A program made the translations under genes and the position numbers. From contig NZ_JAECVR010000012.1 of assembly GCF_016055185.1 (NCBI RefSeq), forward strand, positions 1 through 64,000: a stretch of 64,000 nucleotides of DNA. Reading direction: 5' to 3'. Origin of the DNA: Paenactinomyces guangxiensis. Its GTDB lineage: Bacteria; Bacillota; Bacilli; Thermoactinomycetales; Thermoactinomycetaceae. Positions 29,449 through 38,830 of this stretch are shown here, in pieces. The notes under the pieces are model-generated. The model was not told the DNA's origin, searched no databases, and saw nothing but the letters and a program-made list of their open reading frames with translations. Each line of letters opens with the position of its first letter. The first letter of the stretch is position 1.

Positions 29449-29698
29449 TTTAAGTTAAGCCTCCATTTTATTTTCATTGTTGTAACCTTTATTATTTTAC
29501 ATTTCCACTGTTGATCTTACCATAATTTTCGTTTGGTGGTATCCCTGGGGAAAAGCAAAAAAGTGAACCAAAACATCTTGGAAGGGAAATTGAACGGCGG
29601 CAAGGTCAAAAATGGAGAGGAACTATGTGGAAGGAAATAAATTGTATAGACTTTATGATAAGGTTCAGCGGAAGATTGCAGATAAACTTATTCTTTTT
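29449..29698. other. Intergenic stretch, nothing seen
   Basis: About 250 AT-rich bases hold the presumed promoter of the prenyl synthase gene and the 3' flank of the PaiB gene. I see no ORF or hairpin that I would support. Confidence 0.4.
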
Positions 29699-30313
29699 TT
29701 ATTTCTTTTCCATCCAGGCAGCGATTTCGGAAATGGTACGATTACCACTCTTTTTTAGGCCTTGAATAATGAGCATACGTTCATCTTCTGTTTTGTTTTG
29801 GCTAAGCTTAAACTGGCTTTCAAAACGGGTGACATTAATCTCAAAAGAAACAATTCCCTTAAGCATTTTTTGCACGTATTCCTCAGGTAATTGCTCCCAC
29901 TGTTTTTCATAAACAGGTTCATACTTGTGAATCATTTTAAGAAGAGTTTTCCTGGATTCATGATTATCAGTGATGATACGGGCCTGTCCGTAGGCATGAA
30001 CGGCTATGTAATTCCAGGTAGGTACACTTAACTTACTATTGTAATAGGAAGGGGAGACATAGGCATGAGGGCCGTGGAAAATAACCAGCACTTCCTGTCC
30101 TTCAAATGTTTTCCAGAGTGGATTTCCAACTGCCATATGTCCGAAAAGGCGAATTGATTTTTCTTCCTGCTCCACAACAAAAGGCAAATGAGACGCGATT
30201 GGTTTGCAATCTTTCACACTGGTTAAGATCCCAAAAGAGTACTCTTTTATAAATGCACAGATTTGAGTAAGGTCTTGCTCTTGGAAATGTTTTGGTATGT
30301 ATATACAGATCAC
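29699..30313 (-). CDS. paiB: FMN-binding negative transcriptional regulator, PaiB family
   Basis: 204 residues with the split-barrel FMN-binding fold of PaiB (YIPKHFQEQDLTQICAFIKEYSFGIL; HGPHAYVSPSYY; VPTWNYIAVHAYGQA). In Bacillus, PaiB lowers expression of sporulation and protease genes; a role as a haem or flavin enzyme has also been discussed for relatives. The start is odd. GTG 30313 overlaps the only ribosome binding site (AAAAAAGGG), while family members begin at MYIPKHF. That would place the start at an ATA codon at 30304, 8 bases after AAAGGG. I keep GTG as the formal start. Confidence 0.85.
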   Translation of the reverse strand: MICIYIPKHFQEQDLTQICAFIKEYSFGILTSVKDCKPIASHLPFVVEQEEKSIRLFGHMAVGNPLWKTFEGQEVLVIFHGPHAYVSPSYYNSKLSVPTWNYIAVHAYGQARIITDNHESRKTLLKMIHKYEPVYEKQWEQLPEEYVQKMLKGIVSFEINVTRFESQFKLSQNKTEDERMLIIQGLKKSGNRTISEIAAWMEKK

Positions 30314-30441
30314 CCTTTTTTAAAAATAATTTCTCTCATTATAATCGATTTTGTTGCGTTTATTGAAAAAGCGATTATAATGAAATATATATTTCGTTTT
30401 TATTATTATTAGAAGTAAATATTTCAGAAGAGGTGGACTCA

Positions 30442-31839
30442 ATGGGAACTGATGGTTTATATGCAGAGAAGACAACAAAATCTGCCCAGCTTCATTTGGA
30501 AGCGAGCAAATGGATTCCGGGAGGAGTGACCGCTAACATTAAATATTTTGATCCCCATCCAATTGTGATGAAGTCGGCAAGTGGAGCCTATCTTACCGAT
30601 GTAGATCACAATCAATATATTGACTACAATCTTTGCTATGGGGCACTTATCATGGGGCATGGCCATCCACGGGTCACAACCGCGATTCAGGAACAGCTTG
30701 CCCAAATGGGAACAACTATTTTTGGAACTCCACATCAGCTGGAAACGGAGATGGCCAGAGTTCTGGTCGATTTGTATCCGGGGATTGAAACCGTCCGCTT
30801 TTGCAATTCAGGACTTGAATCAACATTGTTAGCGATTCGGCTGGCCACGGCCTGGACGGGAAGAAAAAAATTAGCTAAATTTGAGGGGCATTATCACGGG
30901 GGATATGATCAAGTCTTGATTAGTGTAAACCCTTCACTCCGTAATCCGGAAGACCCTCCGGCCCCACAGTTGGATTCACGGGGAATTCCTGATTACTACG
31001 CTGAAAATACGATTGTGCTGCCCTTTAATGATCTGGAGCAAACAGCAGCTATTTTAAAGAAATATCGTAATGAGATTGCAGCTGTCATGATGGAGCCGAT
31101 TCAAGGAGGTTACATTCCACCGGATCTTTCTTTTTTGCGGGGCTTACGTGAACTAACGCAGCAATACAGAATTCTTCTTATCTTTGATGAGGTGAAGACA
31201 GGTTTTCGGGTCGGACTGTCCGGAGCGCAGGGAAGGTATGGTGTAACCCCTGATATCACTGCGCTTGGTAAAGTATTAGGCGGAGGTTTTCCGGTGGGTG
31301 CCGTAGGGGGGAAGAAGGAAATCATGGAGATGTGTTCGCCAAGCGGTGGAGCAGATATTCTGACCCCGGGCTCTTTACGGCCTTCACCGGGGTATACTAA
31401 TATCTTATTTCACAGCGGAACCTATAACGGGCATCCGACAGCTCTTTCAGCAGGGCTGGCTACGATTCAAGCATTACAAGAGCCCGGGGCTTATCATCAA
31501 TTAGAAGAACATACAAGGAAATTGCGCAGCGGGATCGAAGAAATATTAGATCGTTACGGAGTTGCAGGACAGACCGTAGGAGTAGGGAGTATATTTAATA
31601 TGGTTATGACTGACCATCCTGTTCACCAAGTGCAAGACGTATTGCGCTCTGATGTTGTTATGAGGAAAAAACTTGACTTTTCCCTTATCAATGAGGGGAT
31701 CTATATGAAACCGCTGAACCGCTTCTCGTTATCTGTTGCCCATACTCCCGATGTGATTATGGAGACACTGGAAAGGTTTGAAAACGGGGTGAAAAAGGTC
31801 AGCAAAAAGCAGGTGATCACACATGGCAGAAACCAGTGA
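30442..31839 (+). CDS. Class III PLP-dependent aminotransferase (glutamate-1-semialdehyde aminomutase-like)
   Basis: About 465 residues with the class III aminotransferase pattern: IPGGV near the N-terminus, FCNSGLESTLLAIRLA, EPIQGG, LIFDEVKTGFR and the PLP-lysine segment ITALGKVLGGGFP. It resembles HemL (glutamate-1-semialdehyde 2,1-aminomutase), but it stands outside any haem operon and is coupled to an RpiR regulator. A catabolic or special amino-transfer role is therefore likelier than haem synthesis. The start ATG 30442 follows AAGAGGTGG. The next gene overlaps its end by 17 bases. Confidence 0.82.
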   Translation: MGTDGLYAEKTTKSAQLHLEASKWIPGGVTANIKYFDPHPIVMKSASGAYLTDVDHNQYIDYNLCYGALIMGHGHPRVTTAIQEQLAQMGTTIFGTPHQLETEMARVLVDLYPGIETVRFCNSGLESTLLAIRLATAWTGRKKLAKFEGHYHGGYDQVLISVNPSLRNPEDPPAPQLDSRGIPDYYAENTIVLPFNDLEQTAAILKKYRNEIAAVMMEPIQGGYIPPDLSFLRGLRELTQQYRILLIFDEVKTGFRVGLSGAQGRYGVTPDITALGKVLGGGFPVGAVGGKKEIMEMCSPSGGADILTPGSLRPSPGYTNILFHSGTYNGHPTALSAGLATIQALQEPGAYHQLEEHTRKLRSGIEEILDRYGVAGQTVGVGSIFNMVMTDHPVHQVQDVLRSDVVMRKKLDFSLINEGIYMKPLNRFSLSVAHTPDVIMETLERFENGVKKVSKKQVITHGRNQ

Positions 31840-32692
31840 TGTGTTTCAATTAATTCGCAAAAAAAGCAGCGCAATGAGTAAATCGCAACGAAAAATAGCT
31901 AATTTTTTAGAGTCCCATGCCGATACGGCTCCATTTTTAACAGTGGCGAACATTGCAAAGGAAGTGGGAGTGGGAGAAGCTACAGTTGTTCGTTTTGCCA
32001 ATTTTCTAGGCTTTTCGGGCTATACGGAAATGCAACAGAGTTTACAGGCACAAATCCGCAAACGCCTGACAACAGTTGAAAGGTTAAATCTTGTAGAAGA
32101 CAGGTATCCCGAACAACAACGGTTGGCTTATGAAATATTAACCGATGATATGGCCAATATCCAACAGACGATTCAAACACTGGATATCGATTCTTTTCAT
32201 GAAGCTGTCAAGCGGATCCATGAGGCCAAATCAGTCACAGTGGTTGCTTTGCGAAGTTCCTATGCGCTGGGTTATTTTTTTGCCTTTTATTTACATCTTC
32301 TGCTTAAAAATACCCAGCTTGTTTCCGATTCCGATACGATGTTTGAAAAGCTGGCTCCATTGGATTCCGGTGACCTGGTTGTCGGAATCAGTTTTTCCAG
32401 ATATACTTCACGAACCATTCAGGCGATGAATTATGTACGGGGAAGGGGAGTAGGCACCTTAGCTATTACTGACACCCATTCTTCTCCGCTGGCAAATGTG
32501 GCTGACCAATATCTTCTTGCCGCCAGCGGCTTGCCTTCCTTTCTAGACTCGTTTGTGGCTCCGTTGAGTATCATAAATGCTCTGTTAACAGCTGTAGCCG
32601 GGCTAAATAAAAAGAATATATCGCAACACCTGTCCAATATGGAAGAATTATGGGAGAGAGAGGGAGTTTATCGTTCATTATCCGGTAAATGA
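31823..32692 (+). CDS. MurR/RpiR-family transcriptional regulator
   Basis: 289 residues: an N-terminal RpiR helix-turn-helix (LTVANIAKEVGVGEATVVRFANFLGFSGYTEMQ, about 33-66) and a C-terminal SIS sugar-phosphate-binding domain (about 120-250, with GDLVVGISFSRYTSRTIQ). Regulators of this family usually sense a phosphosugar. The 17-base overlap with the aminotransferase gene implies translational coupling and a common operon, so it probably controls that enzyme. A terminator follows at 32701. Confidence 0.88.
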   Translation: MAETSDVFQLIRKKSSAMSKSQRKIANFLESHADTAPFLTVANIAKEVGVGEATVVRFANFLGFSGYTEMQQSLQAQIRKRLTTVERLNLVEDRYPEQQRLAYEILTDDMANIQQTIQTLDIDSFHEAVKRIHEAKSVTVVALRSSYALGYFFAFYLHLLLKNTQLVSDSDTMFEKLAPLDSGDLVVGISFSRYTSRTIQAMNYVRGRGVGTLAITDTHSSPLANVADQYLLAASGLPSFLDSFVAPLSIINALLTAVAGLNKKNISQHLSNMEELWEREGVYRSLSGK

Positions 32693-32700
32693 AGGGATAA

Positions 32701-32730
32701 AAAAAAGCCGGCAGATGTGCCGGCTTTTCA
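32701..32730. terminator. Terminator after the RpiR gene
   Basis: AAAAGCCGGCA (32703-32713), loop GATG, TGCCGGCTTTT (32718-32728). A-rich upstream and T-rich downstream ends make it usable by both convergent transcripts. Confidence 0.85.
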
Positions 32731-32744
32731 GACTGTTTGTTCAT

Positions 32745-34205
32745 TCAGGCTTCAAAAAGGTCAATAATAAATTTTTTCAAATCGATCAAGCGCGGCGGTT
32801 TATCAAAAGAAAGATCTGTTCCCGCCACAATGAGCGGAATCAGGGAATCATATTTGTGTAAAGAACCATGACAACCCCCGTTTAAATGTTTGGGATAGTA
32901 ACGCGTCAAAAATTCATATCTTGGCCGGGCAGTTATAACAAACATGGGGATATCCTGGGAATACAGGGCTCCATATAATCTTGAAAGTACATCGGGGTAA
33001 TCATCGTATTGGACTATTCCCCGTTCTAATCGCAAGCTTAATGTGGCCCACTCCCCGGAAATTATCCATGGACACCCATAGAGATCTCTATACGGCCCCC
33101 CTGGTTTAAAAAAAATCTCTCTACCCGAACCGCCTTCTTTGGCCAAAACTCCTTCGTTCTGTTTCCAGGCAATGATATCAATCCTCGATTCGCGAAGCAA
33201 CCGCTGTAAGATTTTTTTCTCTATGCCGGGTTTTAAGGGATAGATATAAGCCATCCGTTCATTGTTACAGACAACAAGGTCATGATTGCCCGGGTCTTCT
33301 CCAAGTTGGAGTACCTGAAATGGTTCCAGTGTCTTGTCAAGATCAATAGCATATTCTTTTCCTTTTCCGATTCGCGTTTGGCCGTGATCGCTTGTGATAA
33401 TAAAGATACATTGATTTAACGCCTCATCCCATGAATCATATACGTTCAAAATCTCTTGTATGTGCTGATCCACCCGGATTAAAGCACCTTCGGCGTGAGC
33501 AGGATTTTTTTTATGTACTTCATGGTCATTATCAGGGAGATAAACTAACATAAAATCCGGTTGCTCTTCGGATTGAATAAGGAATTTCGCCACGTAAACG
33601 GCATAGATGTCGTTAATCCCGTAAAAATGCCGGAACGCTTGAATCCGGCGGGGAATTTTTTGAGTTAGCGCTGAGGGAACCATTGCACCCAGTGTCAATA
33701 CATCCGGTCCGGAAATTTTCCCGTGAAAACGGGACCCTGTTGCTAGTCTGACTAAAAAAGGAGGTTTAACCCGGTATTTACGATTTCCCCTGTGAATAAT
33801 GGTGTTGATGGAAGCAGACGTTTTTCCCCGGTCAGCCAATTCCTCAAATACAGTGGTTACTTGTTTGCTCAAATGTTTCTCGTTAAGGTTATATAGAACA
33901 TTTTGGGTACATTTATTAATACCAAGTTTCCAGACACATCTCCATCCGTTGACGTAGTTGATGATCTCCTTTTCTTCGGGATGATACCAAATCAACCCCG
34001 GAATGCGATGAAGGTTTGGGTACACACCTGTTACTAACGAACTGTCAACGGAAGCTGTCATGGTAGGAAAAGAGGTGACACAATCAGGCCAATATCTTCC
34101 CCGGTCCTTTAAAAACTGAAGTGCGGGAACGGTTTTGTGTCGCATGCACTTTTCCAATATATCTGGCATTAATGAATCGACGAGGAGTAAAATTACTTTT
34201 TTCAT
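32745..34205 (-). CDS. Alkaline phosphatase-superfamily phosphodiesterase/nucleotide pyrophosphatase
   Basis: 486 residues. Metal-binding and nucleophile positions of the type I phosphodiesterase family are recognisable: Asp10 (LLLVDS), the threonine nucleophile in SFPTMTAS, DNDHEVHK, TSDHGQT and the late histidine in GGCHGSLHKYD. No signal peptide is visible, so it is likely cytoplasmic. Such enzymes cleave phosphodiester or pyrophosphate bonds; the substrate is unknown. It lies in the same direction as the EEP-family gene upstream, 73 bp away, possibly as an operon of two phosphoesterases. Confidence 0.82.
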   Translation of the reverse strand: MKKVILLLVDSLMPDILEKCMRHKTVPALQFLKDRGRYWPDCVTSFPTMTASVDSSLVTGVYPNLHRIPGLIWYHPEEKEIINYVNGWRCVWKLGINKCTQNVLYNLNEKHLSKQVTTVFEELADRGKTSASINTIIHRGNRKYRVKPPFLVRLATGSRFHGKISGPDVLTLGAMVPSALTQKIPRRIQAFRHFYGINDIYAVYVAKFLIQSEEQPDFMLVYLPDNDHEVHKKNPAHAEGALIRVDQHIQEILNVYDSWDEALNQCIFIITSDHGQTRIGKGKEYAIDLDKTLEPFQVLQLGEDPGNHDLVVCNNERMAYIYPLKPGIEKKILQRLLRESRIDIIAWKQNEGVLAKEGGSGREIFFKPGGPYRDLYGCPWIISGEWATLSLRLERGIVQYDDYPDVLSRLYGALYSQDIPMFVITARPRYEFLTRYYPKHLNGGCHGSLHKYDSLIPLIVAGTDLSFDKPPRLIDLKKFIIDLFEA

Positions 34206-34278
34206 GCCATCTGACCCTTTATTTTATTTCATAATTCCAGTATGTCTCGAAAACAAGGATATTATGAAAGATATATCA

Positions 34279-35013
34279 TCAGTTCCAATTGAGTACCAGG
34301 GTGGCCATTAATGGCAAATGATCAGATGCGGCGGGAATTTTTTTAATAACTTTTGTCGAAGCAACTTGAAAATGATGGCTGGTGAAAATATAATCCAACT
34401 GGGTTTTAGGATGGAATGAGGGAAAGGTATAGCTGCGTTTCCGCTCTGACACTGTACTTGCATCAGTAAGATATTGGGTCAGCTTTTTCCAGCCTCTGGA
34501 GTGCGGCTTCATATTCCAGTCTCCCAAAAGGATCACGGGTTGATGATGGTTCATCAATTGACCGATAATAAAATTCGTTTGTTTATGATGCAGAAACGGA
34601 TTCAGACTAAGATGGGTTACATATACTTGCACAGGCTGGTGATGAACGTGTACGCTCATTTCCAGTAGTCCCCTGCCCCCGATTTTTCCGCCATAAAAAT
34701 GAAGCCGATGGTTTGTTTGGGAAACGATTGGATAGCGGGATAAAAAGGCATTCCCAAACTGTCTTATCCGGTTGTATCTTCTTGATTTTAAGGTAAGGGT
34801 CGGTCCAAAGGCGTGATACATTTGCAAATGATGCGCCAACCACGATATTTGATCCTCATGATAGCTTCTTTTTGAAAAATGTTTATCTACTTCATTAAGT
34901 CCGATCAGATCTGCATCACTTTCTTTTAAGACTTGCAGGGTTCGATCTATATTTTTTTGTCTGTCTGTTCCTCTCCCATGGTGAATATTAAAGGTTAGTA
35001 CCTTAATCATCAA
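34279..35013 (-). CDS. Endonuclease/exonuclease/phosphatase (EEP) family protein
   Basis: 244 residues of the EEP fold. The conserved elements are TFNIHHG (metal ligand Asn), DLIGLNEVD (Glu), YVTHLSLN (His), ILLGDWNMKP (Asp/Asn), QLDYIFTS and SDHLPLMA (the catalytic Asp-His). All catalytic elements are present. Family members include DNA repair endonucleases, sphingomyelinases and phosphoinositide phosphatases. The absence of DNA-binding inserts and the partner phosphoesterase gene suggest a phosphoesterase of lipid or small-molecule type, by inference only. Confidence 0.85.
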   Translation of the reverse strand: MMIKVLTFNIHHGRGTDRQKNIDRTLQVLKESDADLIGLNEVDKHFSKRSYHEDQISWLAHHLQMYHAFGPTLTLKSRRYNRIRQFGNAFLSRYPIVSQTNHRLHFYGGKIGGRGLLEMSVHVHHQPVQVYVTHLSLNPFLHHKQTNFIIGQLMNHHQPVILLGDWNMKPHSRGWKKLTQYLTDASTVSERKRSYTFPSFHPKTQLDYIFTSHHFQVASTKVIKKIPAASDHLPLMATLVLNWN

Positions 35014-35322
35014 TTTATTCCCTGATTAAAAATCTATATAAACCATGGTTTTATAGATCCGACCAGGATTCACCACGCTTTCATTCATATTTCCAATGCC
35101 GGGGCATTTTTTATTAAAAACAATCCAGACATGATTTATTCTATACCCGATTAACATAAACCATTCGTTCTTATTTATAAATTCCACGCTTTCTTCATCA
35201 GCAAATATATCTTTCGTCTAGTCAAACTCAAAAAGAGTAGATTGGTAGAGAAGAGGGAAACAAAAAAGCGGCTAATTCCAACTTTGCTCTCGATAGGTCA
35301 ATTATCCTGCTTTTTTTGTATT
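35014..35322. other. Intergenic stretch upstream of the ribonucleotide reductase promoter
   Basis: This AT-rich stretch lies between the divergent EEP-family gene and nrdA. I see no gene or clear hairpin; the regulatory sites are in 35323-35372. Confidence 0.4.
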
Positions 35323-35372
35323 TTGCACAATATCTTGTATTGTTTATACTACAAGAGCAACTATATATAGAT
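35323..35372 (+). promoter_or_regulatory. nrdA promoter with two NrdR-like boxes
   Basis: A sigma-A-type promoter reads TTGCAC (35323-35328), a 16-bp spacer and TATACT (35345-35350). Two sites resemble the NrdR box (ACACWATATATWGTGT): GCACAATATCTTGTAT at 35325-35340 and GCAACTATATATAGAT at 35357-35372. They start 32 bp apart, about three helical turns, as known for NrdR-controlled operons. NrdR would repress the operon when dATP is high. The nrdR gene itself is not in the window. Confidence 0.7.
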
Positions 35373-35387
35373 CGGACGTGATGACAG

Positions 35388-37601
35388 ATGCTGGATACCA
35401 CTGATTGTAGAACACTGGCACCCTTTACGGATCTGCTCGATGAAGCATGTGCTGCCTATAGCCATCTGGACAAAGAGCAGCTGATTGCTGAAGCTGCCTG
35501 GCAATTACGTGAAAACATGAAAGAGAAAGAGATTCTGGAAACCATTATCCAGGTTGCAGTTGAAAAAACAAGTGTCGAGGAACCCGACTGGCAGTTTGTA
35601 GCTTCCCGATTACTTGCACACAGCCTTTATCTGCAGGCGGCGCAAAACCGCAATTATGATGTTTCCCGGAAGTACGGGAGTCTGTATGCCCTGCTACATA
35701 CGTTGACAAAACAAGGCTTGTACGGAGAGTACCTTTTAGAAACCTATGATCAAACTGAAATTGTTGAATTGGAATCCTATATTGTACCTGAAAGAGATAA
35801 TCTCTTTAATTACATCGGACTTAAAGTCCTTGCTGATCGCTATATTGTACGCGATTATGAGGGAAGGGTGATGGAACTTCCGCAAGAGCGTTTCATGGTG
35901 ATTGCGATGCATATGGCGCAGAAAGAAAAGGATAAAGTGGGCTGGGCAAAGCAATTTTACGATGTTTTATCTAAGCTGGAGTTGACTGTTGCTACGCCGA
36001 CGCTGTCAAATGCCGGTAAGCCGCTGCACCAACTATCGTCTTGCTTTATTGACACGGTAGATGATTCATTGTGGTCCATCTACAATACCAACACCTCAAC
36101 GGCCCAGGTTTCCAAACATGGTGGCGGAGTAGGTATTTATCTGGGGAAGGTTCGCTCCAAAGGCTCAAAGATTCGAGGACATAAAGGAGCGTCCGGGGGA
36201 GTGATTCCCTGGGTCCGCAACTATAACAACACCGCAGTGGCTGTTGACCAGCTGGGAGTACGCCGGGGAGCATTTGCGATATATCTGGATGTGTGGCATG
36301 CGGATATTTTGGATTTCCTCAACTTGAAAACGAACAATGGGGATGACCGCCTTAAAGCGCACGACATTTTTCCAGGTGTCTGTATCCCGGACTTATTTAT
36401 GAGAAAAGTGAAAGAGCGCGATAGCTGGTATCTTTTTGATCCGCACGAAGTTCGTGAGGTGATGGGATTCTCCCTGGAAGATTCATGGGGCGAAGAATTT
36501 GAGCGCCGGTATCAAGCATGTGTGGAACACCCCGAACTAAGAAAAGTGGAACTGCCGGCAATCGATATTATGAAGCGGATCATGGTAAGCGCATTTGAAA
36601 CAGGAACGCCGTTTATTTTCTTCCGTGATACAGTAAATCGGGCCAATCCGAACAAGCATCAGGGAATGATCTATTCCTCCAATCTCTGTACCGAAATTTG
36701 CCAAAATATGTCTCCAACCGAATTGATCAGCGAGGAAATGGAAGATGGAGTGATTGTTACAAGACAAAAGCCAGGGGATTTTGTCGTTTGCAATCTGTCC
36801 TCCATTAACCTGGGCCGGGTAAAGGGGGATGAGGATATCAAACGGGTGGTCTCGGTTCAGATGCGTATGCTGGATAACGTGATTGACCTTAATATCTATC
36901 CGGTTAAACAGGCAGAAAAAACAAACAAGAAATACCGTGCAGTGGGGCTGGGAACCAGCGGTTACCATCAATATCTGGCTCAGCGCAAAATCACCTGGGA
37001 ATCTGATGAGCACGTAGAAGAGGCGGATCGCTTATTTGAAGAGATTGCTTACCAGGCGATTCGTTCTTCGATGGAGATTGCCAAAGAAAAAGGAAGCTAT
37101 CCGGTTTTTGAAGGGAGCGAATGGCAAACAGGTGCCTATTTTGAGCGCAGAGGCTATACCAGCGAACGTTGGCAAAAATTGCGGAAAGAGGTGGCCAGAT
37201 ACGGGATGAGAAATGCCTGGGTGTTTGCAGTTGCACCAACCGGTTCAACTTCGCTTATTGCTGGCTCCACCGCAGGGATTGATCCTGTGTACGCCAAGTA
37301 TTTCGTCGAGGAAAAACGCGGGGCAGTAATACCGCAAACCGCGCCGAATCTTACCCGGGAAACCACCTGGTATTATAAAGAAGCTCATCACATTGACCAG
37401 TTATGGAGCATTCGGGCGGCTGGAAAACGCCAACATCACATTGACCAATCACAGTCTCTCAATCTATATATTACTCCGGATACCAGTGCGCGAGAGTTTC
37501 TAGATTTGTATATTCAGGCATGGGAACATGGTTTAAAAACGATTTACTATGTACGTAACCAATCAGTCGAAGTGGAAGAGTGTGTCAGCTGTTCTTCCTA
37601 A
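35388..37601 (+). CDS. nrdA: Ribonucleoside-diphosphate reductase, alpha (large) subunit, class I
   Basis: This 737-residue catalytic subunit reduces ribonucleotides to deoxyribonucleotides. Visible are the redox cysteine in HQLSSCFIDTV, the active-site NLCTEI and VCNLSSINLG motifs, the PTGSTS loop and the C-terminal swinging-arm cysteine pair ECVSCSS. The first 80 residues look like the second half of an ATP-cone (MKEKEILETIIQVAVEKTSVEEPDWQFVASRLL), but the KRDG-type start of the cone is missing, so dATP feedback may be altered. The ATG 35388 has only a weak ribosome binding site. The gene is followed after 30 bp by nrdB and is under NrdR-like boxes. Confidence 0.93.
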   Translation: MLDTTDCRTLAPFTDLLDEACAAYSHLDKEQLIAEAAWQLRENMKEKEILETIIQVAVEKTSVEEPDWQFVASRLLAHSLYLQAAQNRNYDVSRKYGSLYALLHTLTKQGLYGEYLLETYDQTEIVELESYIVPERDNLFNYIGLKVLADRYIVRDYEGRVMELPQERFMVIAMHMAQKEKDKVGWAKQFYDVLSKLELTVATPTLSNAGKPLHQLSSCFIDTVDDSLWSIYNTNTSTAQVSKHGGGVGIYLGKVRSKGSKIRGHKGASGGVIPWVRNYNNTAVAVDQLGVRRGAFAIYLDVWHADILDFLNLKTNNGDDRLKAHDIFPGVCIPDLFMRKVKERDSWYLFDPHEVREVMGFSLEDSWGEEFERRYQACVEHPELRKVELPAIDIMKRIMVSAFETGTPFIFFRDTVNRANPNKHQGMIYSSNLCTEICQNMSPTELISEEMEDGVIVTRQKPGDFVVCNLSSINLGRVKGDEDIKRVVSVQMRMLDNVIDLNIYPVKQAEKTNKKYRAVGLGTSGYHQYLAQRKITWESDEHVEEADRLFEEIAYQAIRSSMEIAKEKGSYPVFEGSEWQTGAYFERRGYTSERWQKLRKEVARYGMRNAWVFAVAPTGSTSLIAGSTAGIDPVYAKYFVEEKRGAVIPQTAPNLTRETTWYYKEAHHIDQLWSIRAAGKRQHHIDQSQSLNLYITPDTSAREFLDLYIQAWEHGLKTIYYVRNQSVEVEECVSCSS

Positions 37602-37631
37602 CCGGATACATGGATTAGAAAGGGGATTCTG

Positions 37632-38666
37632 ATGGAAAAGTTGCAGAGAAAGAAAATCTTTAATGAAAAAGGGCAGAGGGGCACACAACGCCTCATCAAC
37701 GGGAACACCACCAACCTGCGTGAGTGGAACCGCATCAAGTACGACTGGGCCCATAAGCTGTATCGCACCATGCTGAACAACTTCTGGATCCCTGAGGAGA
37801 TTCCGCTTGCCAGTGATGCGAAACAATTTAATGAATTAACCCCGGATGAACGGCGGGCGTTTGATAAGACGATTTCCTTCTTGAATTTCCTGGATTCGAT
37901 CCAGGGGGAGAACTTGCCCAATATTAACGAATATGTCACCGCTCCGGAGGTTTCGTCACTTCTTAATATTCAAGCTTTCCAGGAAGAGATCCACGCTCAA
38001 TCGTACAGCTATATCCTCGACAGTGTCTGTTCTCCGGAAACAAGGGAGAACATATACGATGAGTGGCGGAATGACGAACACTTGATGCGCCGTAACCGCT
38101 TCATCGCCGATCTTTACCAGAAGTTTGTCGATGATCAAAATGATAAAAACTTTGTACGTACTTGTATGGCCAATTTTCTGCTGGAGTCTCTCTATTTCTA
38201 CAGTGGTTTTTCTTTCTTCTATGCACTGGCACGACTCGGCAAGATGACGGCAACCGCAACGATTATCAAGTACATCCAACGTGACGAGCTCACCCATGTT
38301 GTCCTGTTTCAAAATATGATCAAAGAGTTACGCAAGGAAAATCAGGACCTCTTTACTCATGAATTTATTGAAGAACTGCGCGACATGACCAGGACAGCTG
38401 TCGATCACGAGGTGCGTTGGGGGCAATACATCACCAACAATAGCATCCAGGGATTAAACAATGAGATCATTGAGAAGTATATCAAGTTTCTGGCTAATGA
38501 GCGGCTGGGAAGGCTTGGCTTTGACATCTTGTACCCTGAGATTACAAGCCACCCGATGAGATGGGTTGAAAGTTTTTCAAATCTCAATGCAACCAAAACC
38601 GATTTTTTTGAACAGAAAGTAACCAACTATACAAAAGCAAGTTCACTTGATTTTGGTGACTTATAA
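37632..38666 (+). CDS. nrdB: Ribonucleoside-diphosphate reductase, beta (small) subunit
   Basis: This 344-residue ferritin-like subunit houses the dimetal centre and the tyrosyl radical. The metal-ligand helices are seen in FLDSIQGENL, QAFQEEIHAQSYSYIL (E-x-x-H), FLLESLYFYSGF and IQRDELTHVVLFQNM (E-x-x-H). The length fits class Ia/Ib small subunits. It forms an operon with nrdA. No nrdI or nrdH gene accompanies it, which argues against class Ib, though not conclusively. Confidence 0.93.
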   Translation: MEKLQRKKIFNEKGQRGTQRLINGNTTNLREWNRIKYDWAHKLYRTMLNNFWIPEEIPLASDAKQFNELTPDERRAFDKTISFLNFLDSIQGENLPNINEYVTAPEVSSLLNIQAFQEEIHAQSYSYILDSVCSPETRENIYDEWRNDEHLMRRNRFIADLYQKFVDDQNDKNFVRTCMANFLLESLYFYSGFSFFYALARLGKMTATATIIKYIQRDELTHVVLFQNMIKELRKENQDLFTHEFIEELRDMTRTAVDHEVRWGQYITNNSIQGLNNEIIEKYIKFLANERLGRLGFDILYPEITSHPMRWVESFSNLNATKTDFFEQKVTNYTKASSLDFGDL

Positions 38667-38830
38667 GATAACAGGCAAGCTCCCCGCCATGGGGGGCTTG
38701 ATTTCCTTCATATTCTGTGACAAAGATCGAAGCAGAGATTTGTCTCTAAAGGGGTTGTTACCTTATGGGACTACCCGATATGATGAAGGAGATCTATATA
38801 TTCGGACCCTTCAAAAAAGGAGAATATCAA

